Below, piece by piece: positions 10,359-20,710 of a stretch of DNA of 64,000 bases. Made by a program: the position numbers and the translations under genes. Each line of letters begins with the position of its first letter. Positions within the stretch are counted from its first letter, which is position 1. Under the pieces are notes generated by a model. It made no database searches, was not told where the DNA came from, and saw nothing but the letters and a program-made list of their open reading frames with translations. Source of the DNA: Siphonodentalium dalli (lineage: Eukaryota; Mollusca; Scaphopoda; Gadilida; Siphonodentaliidae); contig CP136066.1 in NCBI GenBank assembly GCA_032622095.1, positions 49,762,911 through 49,826,910 on the forward strand, given 5' to 3'.

Positions 10359-11847
10359 GTGTGATTACCGAAGTAAAGCAACGTCGAGCTCAGTTAGGAT
10401 CTATTCTCATTGCACACGCGCGTGCGATTAATCGCAGCGTTTTCTAAGGTGCGTGTTAACATAACACAGATTCGATTCGTGATCAATTACCTTCTCAAAC
10501 AACCACGTCCTATTCGTGACCAATCATCTTATGCAATCAACCTCGTCATCGATATAGCCGTTACAGAGAATGGCATGGTTCACTCGGTCACATATACTAT
10601 CCGGGTACAGTCATTCTCATAACTGATGGGCGATAAAATAATAAATGAAGTACGGAAAGGAAATGGCTTGGAAAGAAGTTTCCAACGTATAGCTAGCATC
10701 AGTGGTGATTTTTGTAGAATTCAGTCGAATTATATTACCTGTCAGTCTCGCGCAACACTGTACCCAAGATTGTGAATATATAGATTGATAGTAATGTGCC
10801 GTTTAGCATGTGCGATCACTGATGATAAGCCGCCAATGGCGATCAAATTGAAATCAATCGCTCATGCATGCGAACAGCGTCCTGGCGACAGAATTCGACC
10901 TGAAACGGTGCGTGTGTGACTCTTAAGGTCGAATTCTGAGTCCCATGCATCACTTATTCTATTTGAATGGTGGTTCGTCAATTATAGTACCGCGTTGTCG
11001 CTGTTGACAGCGGCTATACCAATGAGCACTCGATGATGGGGGAGGGGGGTCTGAGAGAAAAAACGTTCACACACAGGGTTGAACATAAAAATCCCTCCCA
11101 ACCATGGGTCTACCATCCTCCCTACATGCAAATCTATTTGTTTTTCTCCCAACAAATTGGGGTCTCATCCCCTCTTTCCCCATAAATTTTACTGGATACC
11201 ATATGTTTGAGTACAAATGTTTTAAATGAGCTTTATTCAGAAAGACGATATTTGTCAGACCTAGCTAACAAGTAAAACGTTGAAAGATCTAATTCAACCA
11301 CTTGAATCGAACACTTTTGATAATCTTGAGTGATAATAACAATTATATACATAAAACTCCTGTAATCTGGGTTGTGATCGTACTATATTGTGTTATATAC
11401 GTTTCAAGCTGGAATAAAATATGCATATTTATGCCCAACTACATGGAATTGAACCCTCTATTTCTAATTATAATTAGCTAGATATAATTGTGTCCTCAAA
11501 ACTTATGTCATTTTGATGGCATGGCTCGTTATACTCAACTTATACCTGAGTAAATCTAACTGAGAAAAATTAAAGTTAATGTGTCAGCATATATAGGCCT
11601 GTATGTGGTCACCCCAACCGAAAGTACTTTATCATCCTCCAACCTACCCTAGACCTGTGTATGAATGTGTTCGTCAGACCCCACCCCTATTTGGGGAACT
11701 CTTAGCAGTGGGATGAAGGAATGCCATCGAACACACATATAGAACCGCTCGACCTTAAAAAACGCTGCGATTAATCGCACGCGCGTGTGCAATGAGAATA
11801 GACCCTTAGTCCTTGGATGGGTGACCGGCTTGGGATTCCGGGTGCTG
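10359..11847 (+). pseudogene. 5S rRNA-like sequence (5S-derived SINE or 5S pseudogene), split by a transposon
   Basis: The left part 10359-10396 reads GTGATTACCGAAGTAAAGCA then ACGTCGAGCTCAGTTA, matching the middle of animal 5S rRNA including its A-box region. The right part 11806-11847 reads TTAGTCCTTGGATGGGTGAC then CGGCTTGGGATTCCGGGTGC, matching the C-box and the 3' half. Excising 10397-11805 with one TTA restores a continuous 5S-like order. The first third of 5S is not recognisable and the 3' end does not match the canonical tail. A 5S-derived SINE (SINE3-like) or a decayed 5S copy is therefore more likely than a working gene. About 75 bp near 10110-10185 resembles 11915-12000 on the other side. 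Confidence 0.7.
10397..11805. mobile_element. PIF/Harbinger-like non-autonomous TIR element with TTA target duplication
   Basis: The left terminus GGATCTATTCTCATTGCACA and the reverse complement of the right terminus GGGTCTATTCTCATTGCACA agree. The match continues through CGCGCGTGCGATTAATCGCA to AGCGTTTT.TAAGGT, about 54 bp with three differences. TTA is present at 10394-10396 and 11806-11808, on both sides. A 3-bp TWA duplication is typical of PIF/Harbinger elements. At 1.41 kb with only short frames inside, it encodes no transposase and depends on another element. A small hairpin with arms CAGAATTCGACCT / AGGTCGAATTCTG lies at about 10890-10938. Confidence 0.8.
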
Positions 11848-12671
11848 CCAACTTTCGGTGCGACTCCCGCACTTCAATCTCTCTCTCTCTCGTTCTGTTA
11901 CAATTATAAAACCTGCTGTTTTTGTTGATATTATTGTCACCAGTGGTTGACATCGAAGCTCTTGTTAATTGTACCTGTATCCTCTTGTGTCAGTATTTTG
12001 ATCGTCACAGCAGTGGCAATTTCAACGAATGAAGACAATTCATTGCCGACAGCTCGAAGAGGCACCGAAGAGGCAGCTCAAAGTAAACCCTTTGACACCA
12101 TTTAGTGGAAAATATCAATGATTAAGCCGGTTTTCGCAGATTTAGAACTTGTCCGTTCACATAGGAACCGAAGTCAGACAGTTTTAGCATTAGTCCACAC
12201 ATGTACACTGTGTATAGCTTACATTTCCCCCCCACAAAAATACAATTGCATTTTCAGCGCGACAAGAAATTCGCGAGTGATAAAAGTCAGCCCACGAAAT
12301 AACGTAATTTAATTACGGACGCAAGACATGGCGGAATGAATATACCGGATCATTGTACTGAATAAAAACAATTAATAATAAATATACAATATCAGCAGAA
12401 TCGGATTTATTCATACTGTATGGAGTCACTGCCGTGTATAATTTTGTCGCCGATAAATATATTGTTGAATTTGGAACTTGGAAACGCGCACATTTTTAAC
12501 TTTGACAATTTTCTGCGGGGCATAAAACGACGGTATTTTACCGTCACAACTGATGAAATGGTATGGAACCGTCGGATTATAACGGTCCGATACTGTTGAA
12601 CTGACGGTATTTTTAATAGTGCAAGAAAACATTCAGAGCTTACCAGAAGGAGAAATCTATCTTGCTACCAC
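11848..12671. other. No gene seen; one ACCGT-rich repeat fragment
   Basis: A (CT)n tract follows the 5S-like sequence. Around 12525-12620 there are ACGGTATTTTACCGT and CCGTCGGATTATAACGGTCC palindromic words, similar in style to the ACCGTTTAA text of repeat X. No coding exon was recognised. Confidence 0.45.
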
Positions 12672-12993
12672 CCGTAATCATGGCAAATTGTATTTATGTT
12701 CTTAAAATAGCCTCTAATATTGTCCCGCGGTGTGATAAGAAATTCAAAATCTAATTTATATTCCATAAGCATTAGCGCAAACGTTTCATGTTTTACTGTT
12801 TTTATGATAACGCTCGTGTCTGCTACATTCATCTTTTTGATAACAGCGCATTCAGAAACGACGAACGGGTAGTTTGATAGATCTGATTTTGTCTTGAAGA
12901 AATCTTCAGTCGTTTTTGGTGAATTAGCATTTATTTTTACAATCAAAATTATCGGACATTCCAATATAGTTAGAACATGTCCACACTCTGGTT
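12672..12993 (-). CDS. Possible exon of unknown function
   Basis: The - strand is open for about 107 codons, from after a TAA near 12997 to a TAG at 12665. The peptide has ordinary amino-acid composition: a hydrophobic start (VLTILECPIILIVKI), then KTTEDFFKTKSDL, MNVADTSVIIKTVKH and DFEFLITPRDNIRGY. It contains few low-complexity stretches, which sets it apart from the chance frames nearby. A weak acceptor (ATAACCAG) precedes it and GTGGTA near the end could be a donor. I do not recognise a family. A decayed transposon frame is an equal alternative. Confidence 0.2.
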
Positions 12994-13165
12994 ATAATAC
13001 GTGGAAGTAATGACCGGAGTTCCGGAAAGCAGTAGCAAAAATTTAAATGATCTTATAAAGAAAGTGCAGATGTGTGAATTAACTGTGGGTTGTGACCAAA
13101 GAAATTTTAATTATATAAGATTGGATTTAACTTGTTGGCATTCTCATGTCGACAAATCAGTAATT

Positions 13166-13330
13166 TCCTATATCTATATTTGCGGATGTCGGTCTGTCTG
13201 TTCTACGTATAAATAGACAGGCGGTAATCCAGAGGTCTCCAGATGGGTTTCGGCATGAGTCATTTTGTCAAGAAAGATAATGATTCAGGTTAAACATTTC
13301 TAAAGTAACGCTGTCAGAACCAGGGGCAAA
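13166..13330 (+). mobile_element. HINE/Helitron-like element, 5' head fragment
   Basis: TCCTATATCTATATTTGCGG, a GTCTGTCTG microsatellite, then GTCAAGAAAGATAATGATTC. This order is the same as the heads of the longer elements at 30778 and 37373 (TATATTTGCGAATGTCTGTC, then GAGAAAGATAATG). The tandem body and tail seen in those copies are missing here, so this is a 3'-truncated copy. Confidence 0.6.
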
Positions 13331-13553
13331 TACGTCCATTATAACGAACTATTATAACTCTATTAATATCAAATGTCGTTTAGTGGTGTAAATTAACCAG
13401 CCGATAGTACGAATGTAGATCCAATCTGAGCCAATGGAGATTTCGTATTGGATTCGCATGTTTAACACATTTTGATAGCTGGTCGTATTCTTGCAGGCCG
13501 GTTTAGTTAGGTTAGCGAGCGTTTGACGGATACCTAATCGTTACCCGAATACA

Positions 13554-14100
13554 ATGGTAGTATTAAGCGCACCTCAAGGTCCCTTTTTTCCAAGTTTGGG
13601 TAGTCTTGACAACACTGAGATTGTGCTTTATTCTGATGCATCGTATGCCAATTTTTCAGACAGAGTTTATATCGCTGGATATTTCGCTGTGTGTTATGTG
13701 TGGTGGAACCAAATGTGCTGCCCTATTGCACGATTCTCAAAGAAAATAAGGAAAGTGGTTAAAAGTACTTTGGCGGCAGAAGCAAATAGATTTGTGTAAC
13801 AATGTGCAGAACATTCTTTAGGGAATTGGTCTTGAAAACAGAACATTCCAATGTTATGTTTGACAGACAACAAACAGTTGTATTAAAGCATTCACTCTAC
13901 TAAATTAGTGTCTGACAAACGGTTGAGAGTGGAGTTGGCCAGCATCGATGAAAGTGTTGAAAACTAGGAAATGGAAATGAAGTGAAATGGATTGCTGCTA
14001 GTCAACAAAATGAATCGGACTAGTATCGGTCTACCAGTAGTCCTAGGGTGTGGAACGATTCAGACTGATTTGGATGGAATTAGTTAAGAAGGTAACTGGA
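13554..14100 (+). pseudogene. Ty1/copia-type retrotransposon remnant: RNase H domain and C-terminus
   Basis: The frame at 13554-13799 encodes FPSLGSLDNTEIVLYSDASY, then CCPIARFSKKIRKVVKSTLA and AAEANRF. The Y-S-D-A-S start (catalytic Asp) and the S-K-K-I-R-x-V-V-K-S-T-x-A-A-E block (catalytic Glu) are hallmarks of the copia-group RNase H. After a stop and frame changes the homology continues: CLTDN near 13858, HSTKLVSDKRLRVELASIDE near 13890-13950, and EVKWIAASQQNESD near 13978-14020, the usual copia order to the end of Pol. The rest of Pol, Gag and clear LTRs were not seen. It is a dead 3' fragment. Confidence 0.8.
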
Positions 14101-15040
14101 CATATTATGTTTAGGATGTGACTGTTATGTGTTTCAATTGCATGGACTGTTAAGTTCAGGAAATGACTGCCATGTTCATGAAGTGACTGCTGTGTGCTCA
14201 AGACGTTGAAGTTTAAAGTATCGGTCTAGCAGATCATTACTGCATATAACTGTTCAATGAACCCTTTCCTTTAGGACTTCTTTACATTACAGAAAACAGG
14301 GTCGGCGATGTTCATTATGTTTATCACGTTGTACTAAATCATGGCGTGTACCTTGTATAGTATAGGTGCTGGAATGTTTAATACTTATGAGTATCAGTAG
14401 GTATCAGCTGTTCAATATCTAGGTATATGTATGTTTTCGACACAAGTAAGCAGTGTTATCATTAAACAATTTGACAAAGCAGTAAAACATTGAGTACCGG
14501 ACAACACGGATAGTGTCAATTTACTGCATCCTAATGGCCGCTGTAATTTAATTTTGTGTATAATATTTATGCATTTGTTTGGCGCTTTGGTTAACGCTTC
14601 CTATTTTACAATATTTTACAATTACGTCGGGCAATATTCCTTGACAATAATTGTACCAAATGTGTGGTTGGGGTGGGGTATCACACACCCTACAACCTCA
14701 GAATATACGACCATGAAAAAGATGGTGTTTGGTTACATCGTTGCGTGGTATGAACAGTCCTTGTTGCATATATATGGATACTAGATGAGTGAATTTAAAC
14801 CGGCGACATAGGACTACAGTCTATCAGTTATATTCCATATGAGGATTATTTAGTGATAAAGCATTGAACAGAAACTTGTTTGAATACTATAATTTTAGGG
14901 AATATGAGAGGTAACATCTTTTATATCTCACTAGTGTCGGATATGGACTGAACATGATAAATTGTTTTGGCATCGGTGATAATTTTGCCATAAGTCGCTA
15001 GTCCCAAAAATTATATATTTAGGCGACACGACAGTCGTCT
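14101..15040. other. No gene seen
   Basis: This may include 3' noncoding sequence of the copia remnant. GACTGTTATGTG, GACTGCCATGTTC and GACTGCTGTGTGC form a weak short repetition at 14117-14200. No LTR pair could be matched. The 76-codon frame at 14554-14784 has no recognisable feature. Confidence 0.45.
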
Positions 15041-15469
15041 CTCCATCCACACATGTACTAATACAATGTCTGATCGATCGCTTGGTCCCTCCATCCACCC
15101 ATGTACTAATACAATGTCTGACCGACCGCTTGGTCCCTCCGTCCACCCGTGTACTAATCAATGTCCGATCGATCGCTTGGTCCCTCCATTCACCCATGTA
15201 CTAACACAATGACTGATCGATCTATTGGTCCCTCCATCCACCCATGCACTAATACAATGTCTGATTGATCGTTTGGTACCTCTATCCACTCATGTACTAA
15301 TCAATGTCCGATCGATCGCTTGGTCCCTCCATCCACCCATGTACTAATACATTGACTGGTCGATCGCTTGGTCCCTCCATCCACCCATGTACTAATACAA
15401 TGACTGATCGATCGCTTGGTCCCTCCATCCACCCATGTACTAATACAATGACTGATCGATCGCTTGACA
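15041..15469 (+). repeat. Minisatellite, 48-bp unit, about 9 copies
   Basis: The unit is close to GATCGATCGCTTGGTCCCTC followed by CATCCACCCATGTACTAATA and CAATGACT. Copies diverge at the 5' side and become nearly identical at the 3' side (15304-15469). Because 48 is a multiple of three, frames stay open on both strands through the array: a 16-residue SLGPSIHPCTNTMTDR repeat on + and a different one on -. That openness follows from the period and is not evidence of a protein. Confidence 0.95.
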
Positions 15470-15879
15470 AGCTAGCAAAACATCAAAACCCGATAGTTCT
15501 GCAAAAGAACAGAGCGAGTCGAAGATATCCAGTTTCTTGTGTCGTCAACGACATGAATGGCCTATATAATAATATGACACGATGGATTTCCGGGCATGCG
15601 TCAAACATAGACCATAGAAAATTCCGCGCATGCTCAGAGCCGATTCGGAGATACGTTTGCGCCCACGGTGGTAGTTGGCAGTTATTCGTTGGGACACCAG
15701 TGAATGTGGCTTCCTGTTAATATGCTGAGGTTTAGCATTACATCGGTCTTGTATTAGTTATTGATAACAACATTGTACGGACCTGGTATTATTTATTTGG
15801 GTAACAAACTTGACTGTTGACGAATATAATTTGGTCATAGTTTCACTCTACGATCTTGTCTAGTACCGGTGATTTTAAA
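15470..15879. other. Spacer between the minisatellite and the PAN-like gene
   Basis: The + frame running out of the minisatellite to 15720 has no family resemblance. The promoter of the following gene would lie here. No clear TATA box at a suitable distance was recognised. Confidence 0.4.
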
Positions 15880-16215
15880 ATGATGCATGCCAATTGTTTC
15901 TCCAAGCCTTCAATCACCTTGGCTTCACTTTGTGTGATGATCATATTCGCATTTCGAGCGAATGCTGAGTTCTTTAGAACACAACAACAGGCGACATCGA
16001 GTCTTAAAACGTATTTTCGGTGCCCAATCGACCACGGGGTTACAGCTTTATCAAGAGAGGACTGTGCTGCATACTGCCTCAGCAAACCCGGGTGTAAGAG
16101 GTTCTCGTTCAACGCGCCAAGTTGTCACGTGAGCGATCGTGAGCTATACACACGGGAGACTGGCGACGCTGTATTCGAAAAAGGTGAGCGTTATCATGTA
16201 ATACAAGAAAACTAA
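15880..16215 (+). CDS. Small secreted PAN/apple-like domain protein
   Basis: Starting at ATG 15880 (a second ATG follows at once, with A at -3) the frame gives 111 residues. Residues about 11-29 (SITLASLCVMIIFAFRANA) form a hydrophobic signal peptide ending in a small-residue cleavage site. The mature part has C48, then S-R-E-D-C62-AAY-C66, then PGC72-KRFSFN, then C82. A Cys-containing helix (DCAAYC), a G-C-x-x-F-x-F-N strand and a following Cys are the core of PAN/apple domains, which mediate protein or carbohydrate contacts outside the cell. The domain ends RYHV, near where such domains finish, followed by TAA at 16213-16215. Caution: AAAAAG|GTGAGC at 16183/16184 is a strong donor, so this could be the first exon of a longer secreted protein. 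The 8 codons upstream of the ATG have no ATG. Confidence 0.6.
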   Translation: MMHANCFSKPSITLASLCVMIIFAFRANAEFFRTQQQATSSLKTYFRCPIDHGVTALSREDCAAYCLSKPGCKRFSFNAPSCHVSDRELYTRETGDAVFEKGERYHVIQEN

Positions 16216-16267
16216 GATGCATGCATCAGGTCGGCCGTGAACTATCTACCATACAATTGTTGTAGCT

Positions 16268-16651
16268 ATCGATTATACATTTTGAAACACCTGTCTGTAT
16301 GTATGTATGTGTGTATGCATGAATGCATGTGTGTATGTGTTATAGACTCTAACACTGCTCGAATTTGGTATTTAACGTGTCAACTTGACCTCGCTCATCG
16401 GCATGTTTCTGGACCTTGACCGATCAGACTAAAAATTTGTGTGTATATAGGACTACTTCGATCCCGGGAGCAATATGGACGGGTCCAATTTCACGTGGGA
16501 CCATGTTCTCGAACGTGCTGATATAGGCATGTTTCTGGACCAATTGAACAATAGTTTGGCCAGACGCTGTATATACTGGGTACTGTCCAGATGGAGGCGA
16601 TCACAAAAAAAATCCCTAACTAGCCCGAACGAAGTCGAGTACATCAGCTAG
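16268..16651 (+). mobile_element. Helitron-like non-autonomous element, copy in a two-element array
   Basis: It begins TCGATTATACATTTTGAAAC with a CTGTATGTATG microsatellite. It ends with a degenerate hairpin (AGCCCGAACGAAGTCGAGT), a short spacer and CTAG at 16648-16651. The next element starts directly after it. It is diverged and noncoding. Confidence 0.6.
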
Positions 16652-17151
16652 TCTAATATATATTTTGGACATTTGTCTGTCTGTTTGTCTTTTAGCTATG
16701 GCCGGGAAAACTGCCTGACAGATTTGACGAAATTTGATACCTAGGGGAAATTATTTCCAGGGAGTATTTTGGACGGGTCAAATCTTGATCCCGACCTGAC
16801 TTTGACATTCAAAAAGATCAATTCAAGGTCAAATCTGGTAAAACGGAAGTATTTCAACGAAATTTGATACCTACTGTTACTTTTGTCCCAGGAGTGTTTC
16901 GGGTGGGTCAAATCATGACCCTGACCTGATCTTGACATTCAAAATTGTCAATTCAAGGTCAAATCGGGTAAAGCCGGGCGGATTTCGACGGGTACTTTTG
17001 TCGTGACTTTTGTCCGGGGAGTGTTTTGGACGGGTCAAATCGTGACCCCGACATGACCTTCACCTTTAAAATAGTCAATTCAAGGTTAAATCGCGCAATT
17101 CTCCGAAAATCAGAGGGGAACACCCCGGACGAAGTCGGGTCCACCAGCTAC
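16652..17151 (+). mobile_element. Helitron-like non-autonomous element, second copy in the array
   Basis: Starts TCTAATATATATTTTGGACA with GTCTGTCTG, then GCTATGGCCGGGAAAACTGC. The body has repeated TTTGGACGGGTCAAATC-like and GTCAATTCAAGGTCAAATC-like phrases. It ends with the hairpin CCCCGGACGAAGTCGGG, a spacer CACCAG and CTAC in place of CTAG. Head, hairpin and terminus match the elements at 35532-37372. Confidence 0.75.
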
Positions 17152-17399
17152 TATTATATATTTCTAGATTTAGTTACAAACTAAATACCTGTATATTGTA
17201 CAAAGAAATGTTTGACAAATATATCTGTATCAATATTAGCATGCGGGTCATTAAAATAGATACGACGAAAAACATTTTGAAGGGTGCATGTATCAGGTAA
17301 ATTTTTATATTTCAAATGATGACAGGAATGCGGAAAGTTGAAGTACCTACGTAATACTGGCTATCCGCATGAAGAGATATACATGTATATAAAAACCAA

Positions 17400-18680
17400 A
17401 ATAGAAGATGACTGCTGGCGACAATGTTTTCCAAAAAAAATTCAAAGCATTCGATAGCTCCTATCTAGTTGTCAGTCCGAAGATCAATATGAAGTTTGGT
17501 GACTATCAGATGAGGGATATGTCTGTACAGTTGCTAAACAATTCAGTCATGCAAAAGAGGATCAAAGAGTAAGATACCAAATTGCTGCCTGTGGTAATGT
17601 TTTTTAACGAAATTCGGGAAAATTAGATTACTCTCACGCTGGTTATCCAGAAGATCATTGTGGAATCTGGTGACGATCGGACAAGGGGTGTCGTCTGTAG
17701 GATCAACCAAATTATTTAGCCATAAAAATAGTAACATTGAAGATCACCGCTGGCAGTGATGTCTTCACAAGGACAGTTTGAGAACAAAATATGGCTCACA
17801 TCTAGCGGTGACCCAAAATATCCACATGAGAAAAAGTTCTCCAATAAAAGCTGGCTGCAGGGTGCGCCAATTGATTCAAATTCGAAATTTAGCAGGGTGT
17901 ACTGCTTGTGGCCATGTTTTCCCCGCAAATTTGATAGACTGATGGACAAAACCACTGAATCCGTTGAATCAATATACATGTATACATGGATTAATTTATA
18001 TGCATTGTTATAAACAGTACTGGTATATAAAGGTACTGAAAATAACTATATTACTAGTATACATAAAATAAACCATATATCATGGCTATGGGTTCATGAC
18101 AGCTGAGAACTTGGTGTGAATTAAAGAGTGGTGGTTTCTCAAGCATATCTAACCCTCCACGTTAGCAACATGCCATTAAATGTCATAAGTATAATCTAGC
18201 TTGAGGACAGAAGTGATCCATAAAACCCCCCTTAATTCAACCAGGTCCTCGCGCGATGTATCGTCGATCACATGATGATCTAGGGGGGATTAGAATTGTT
18301 GTATAAAAACAGCACTGCGTGTAAATATAAAATAAAATAGTGCTACATCTTATTACAGATTATTGCCATATATAATCAGTGATTATACAGACAGTGTGAC
18401 AAAATAAAGTTTCAGTGACACTCTATCCGAAGAGGGGAATAATTTCATCTGTTACAGTCAATGGAGCAATTATGAATCGGGAAAGGTGAAATTTCTAAGT
18501 AATACTAGATATCGACAAAACGCGATAACATATAACGTAAATGCAATATGGCCGCTGGCGACCATTTTTTCCTATGAAATTAAAAAAATATTTGATGGCT
18601 CTCATCTGATAGATCAATATCAAGATAAATATGAAGTTTGGTGTGATCGAATGAGTGAAGTGGACTGTGGTCTGTGCTAA
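17400..18680 (+). repeat. Degenerate tandem repeat, roughly 165-bp units
   Basis: GCTGGCGACAATGTTTTCC, an A run, GATAGCTCCTATCTAG and GATCAATATGAAGTTTGG recur in diverged form near 17412, 17583, 17747 and 18549. The short frames at 17543-18013 and 18486-18680 lie inside these units, and I do not consider them genes. Confidence 0.55.
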
Positions 18681-18694
18681 ACGGTTTGGTAATG

Positions 18695-18995
18695 CTTAAA
18701 ACGATTCTTACCTTAATATTTTTATGTTCACTTTATAAACTTCACTGAGTCATCTTTGTCATGTATTGAGTTTGATATCTTTTGTTAACAGTTTATAAAT
18801 TATGTATATCTCATGTTTGTTATTTTAATTTATGTGTTTATTATCATTAAATAAAGTTGCATTCCTTAAAAAGATTCTTACCTCAATGTTTTTATGTTCA
18901 CTTTATAAACTCCACTGAGTCATCTTTGTCATGTATTGAATTTGATATCTTTTGTTAACAGTTTATAAATTATGTATGTCTCGTGTTCGTTATTA
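18695..18995 (+). repeat. Tandem duplication with 170-bp period
   Basis: GATTCTTACC(T)TAATATTTTT begins at 18703 and again at 18873. The blocks TTATGTTCACTTTATAAACT, GAGTCATCTTTGTCATGTAT and TTTGTTAACAGTTTATAAAT repeat in order with about 5 differences. The second copy is cut near 18996. Confidence 0.9.
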
Positions 18996-20325
18996 TATTA
19001 TATACACTTTATAGTGTGTTTTCAGAACGAAAAAAAAAAATGAATAAAATCAACAAATTTGTAAATTTAAAAACAATTCAAACGTTGTTGTATTCCATGT
19101 CCCAGCCCGGACATATACACAAAATTTCAATAATATTCATTGAGAAACAACGGACAAAACCTATTATAACACCCGTATACATATTTTATTCCGAGCCAGA
19201 CTCATCCTCGGGTACATGTTATAGTAGGTACCGAATTGACACACGTAGACTGGGGCGAGTTGGCCCTGTGGCGATTAGGCCGATTCCGCACCTTCTATAA
19301 TTTACCGTATGTATCCGTTTACGCGTAGTTTACTTTAGAAAGTTCCGCAATTAATACCGTAAATAGAGCGACCATATTTGACAGAGAATGTCTCTGTTAT
19401 TGATTATCAAGTTGCTATACATTAAAAACGACAAATTCACATGCTCGTTCAAGCGCAGTAGTCTATTTTCCCCATGTTAAAGGACATCCACAAATACTAA
19501 ATAACGCTAACCTACTGCCGAATGTTTTACAAGACAACTGTTAACATATTTGGGCTGAATTCATCTGACGCGGTATTATTCCTCAAAATAAACAACAAAA
19601 GCATCGTTACTTGGAAATGTAGTTTGGGCTAACATTTACATAAATCCTCCACATCATTTATTCGACACACACGTCAGATGAAAAACAGACATGAAGTAAC
19701 CGGCCAAATTGGCCGAAATAACAAACATAATGAATCATTATTGCTGCATACACTAGCGCCGTTTAATACCTAAAACATGTATTATAGACCGTTAGCTACC
19801 ATATGTTCACCCTCCCCCTACGCGGATTTGCGGACAATGTTTTAGACTGATGTATTTCACACATTGTTCTGCTTGTTGGCCATTCGGGCGTTGGGGCTTT
19901 TTCATTTTATAGCGATTTTCAATAAATTACTGTGATTTTTTGCAATAAAATCCTTATTGGGGTAGTGGGAAGTATTTCTCTCAAAATTAATACTAAAACT
20001 ATATGTATCTTTTCAAACTCAGGTACATTCGAACGGTATATAATTTGTCCGCGTCGATAGCGTTATATGGGCATCTGACTCGATATGTTCCTTAAAGTGA
20101 CACCGACGATATAATTTTTTATTTATTTTGAAGATATATCTGAAAAAATACAGTGTGTGAACTTACGCATGCATAACTTATTTAAACTATGAACAATACC
20201 GATGTTTCCACGGTTTTTCACGAGAACATATGCCATAACAGTTTTATATAACAGCCCACGAGCACGTGGGTGTATATAGGTAGTCAATGCTCACATGTTT
20301 CGAGGCCGATTTATATTACAATTTT
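18996..20325. other. No gene seen
   Basis: AT-rich. The 105-codon frame at 18983-19300 begins in the duplicated repeat and shows no domain. No repeat was recognised with confidence. Confidence 0.45.
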
Positions 20326-20710
20326 CAAGATGGCCGCCAAAATTGAATATCTAACCTGGTAAATATTAATTCGCAATTACTCAGGAAGTTTATGAGGTAT
20401 TGCCGTGCATTATGTGATTATATTCATAATTTAGTACTCCGTATTCATTGGTATGAATAAATTGCATATATTCCAAATGTCCGCCAAAATGGCCGCCGGA
20501 CATGGAACATATGACGCTTTTTTCAGTAATATCTTCTAGATCAGTTTCTGCTGATTGCAACTGGTTGAGAAGTGCGACTTTATTTTGTATTTTTAAACTG
20601 ATCATTGGAGCAATGCTATAGGCATTTCCTGGGGTCCTAGCCCCTTCCGATCCTCAAACATTTGATTTTACAGAACGCGGTATAACATTTCAAAAACAAA
20701 TCACATTTGG
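20326..20710 (+). repeat. Dispersed repeat with GATGGCCGCC words, copy 1
   Basis: AAGATGGCCGCCAAAATTG, AGGAAGTTTATGAGGTATTG, AATATCTTCTAGATCAGTTT, CCCTTCCGATCCTCAA and GATTTTACAGAACGCGGTAT appear in reverse complement and in order at 30210-30590. A related GGCCACCAAAATGGCCGCC phrase occurs again near 20825. Noncoding. Confidence 0.8.
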
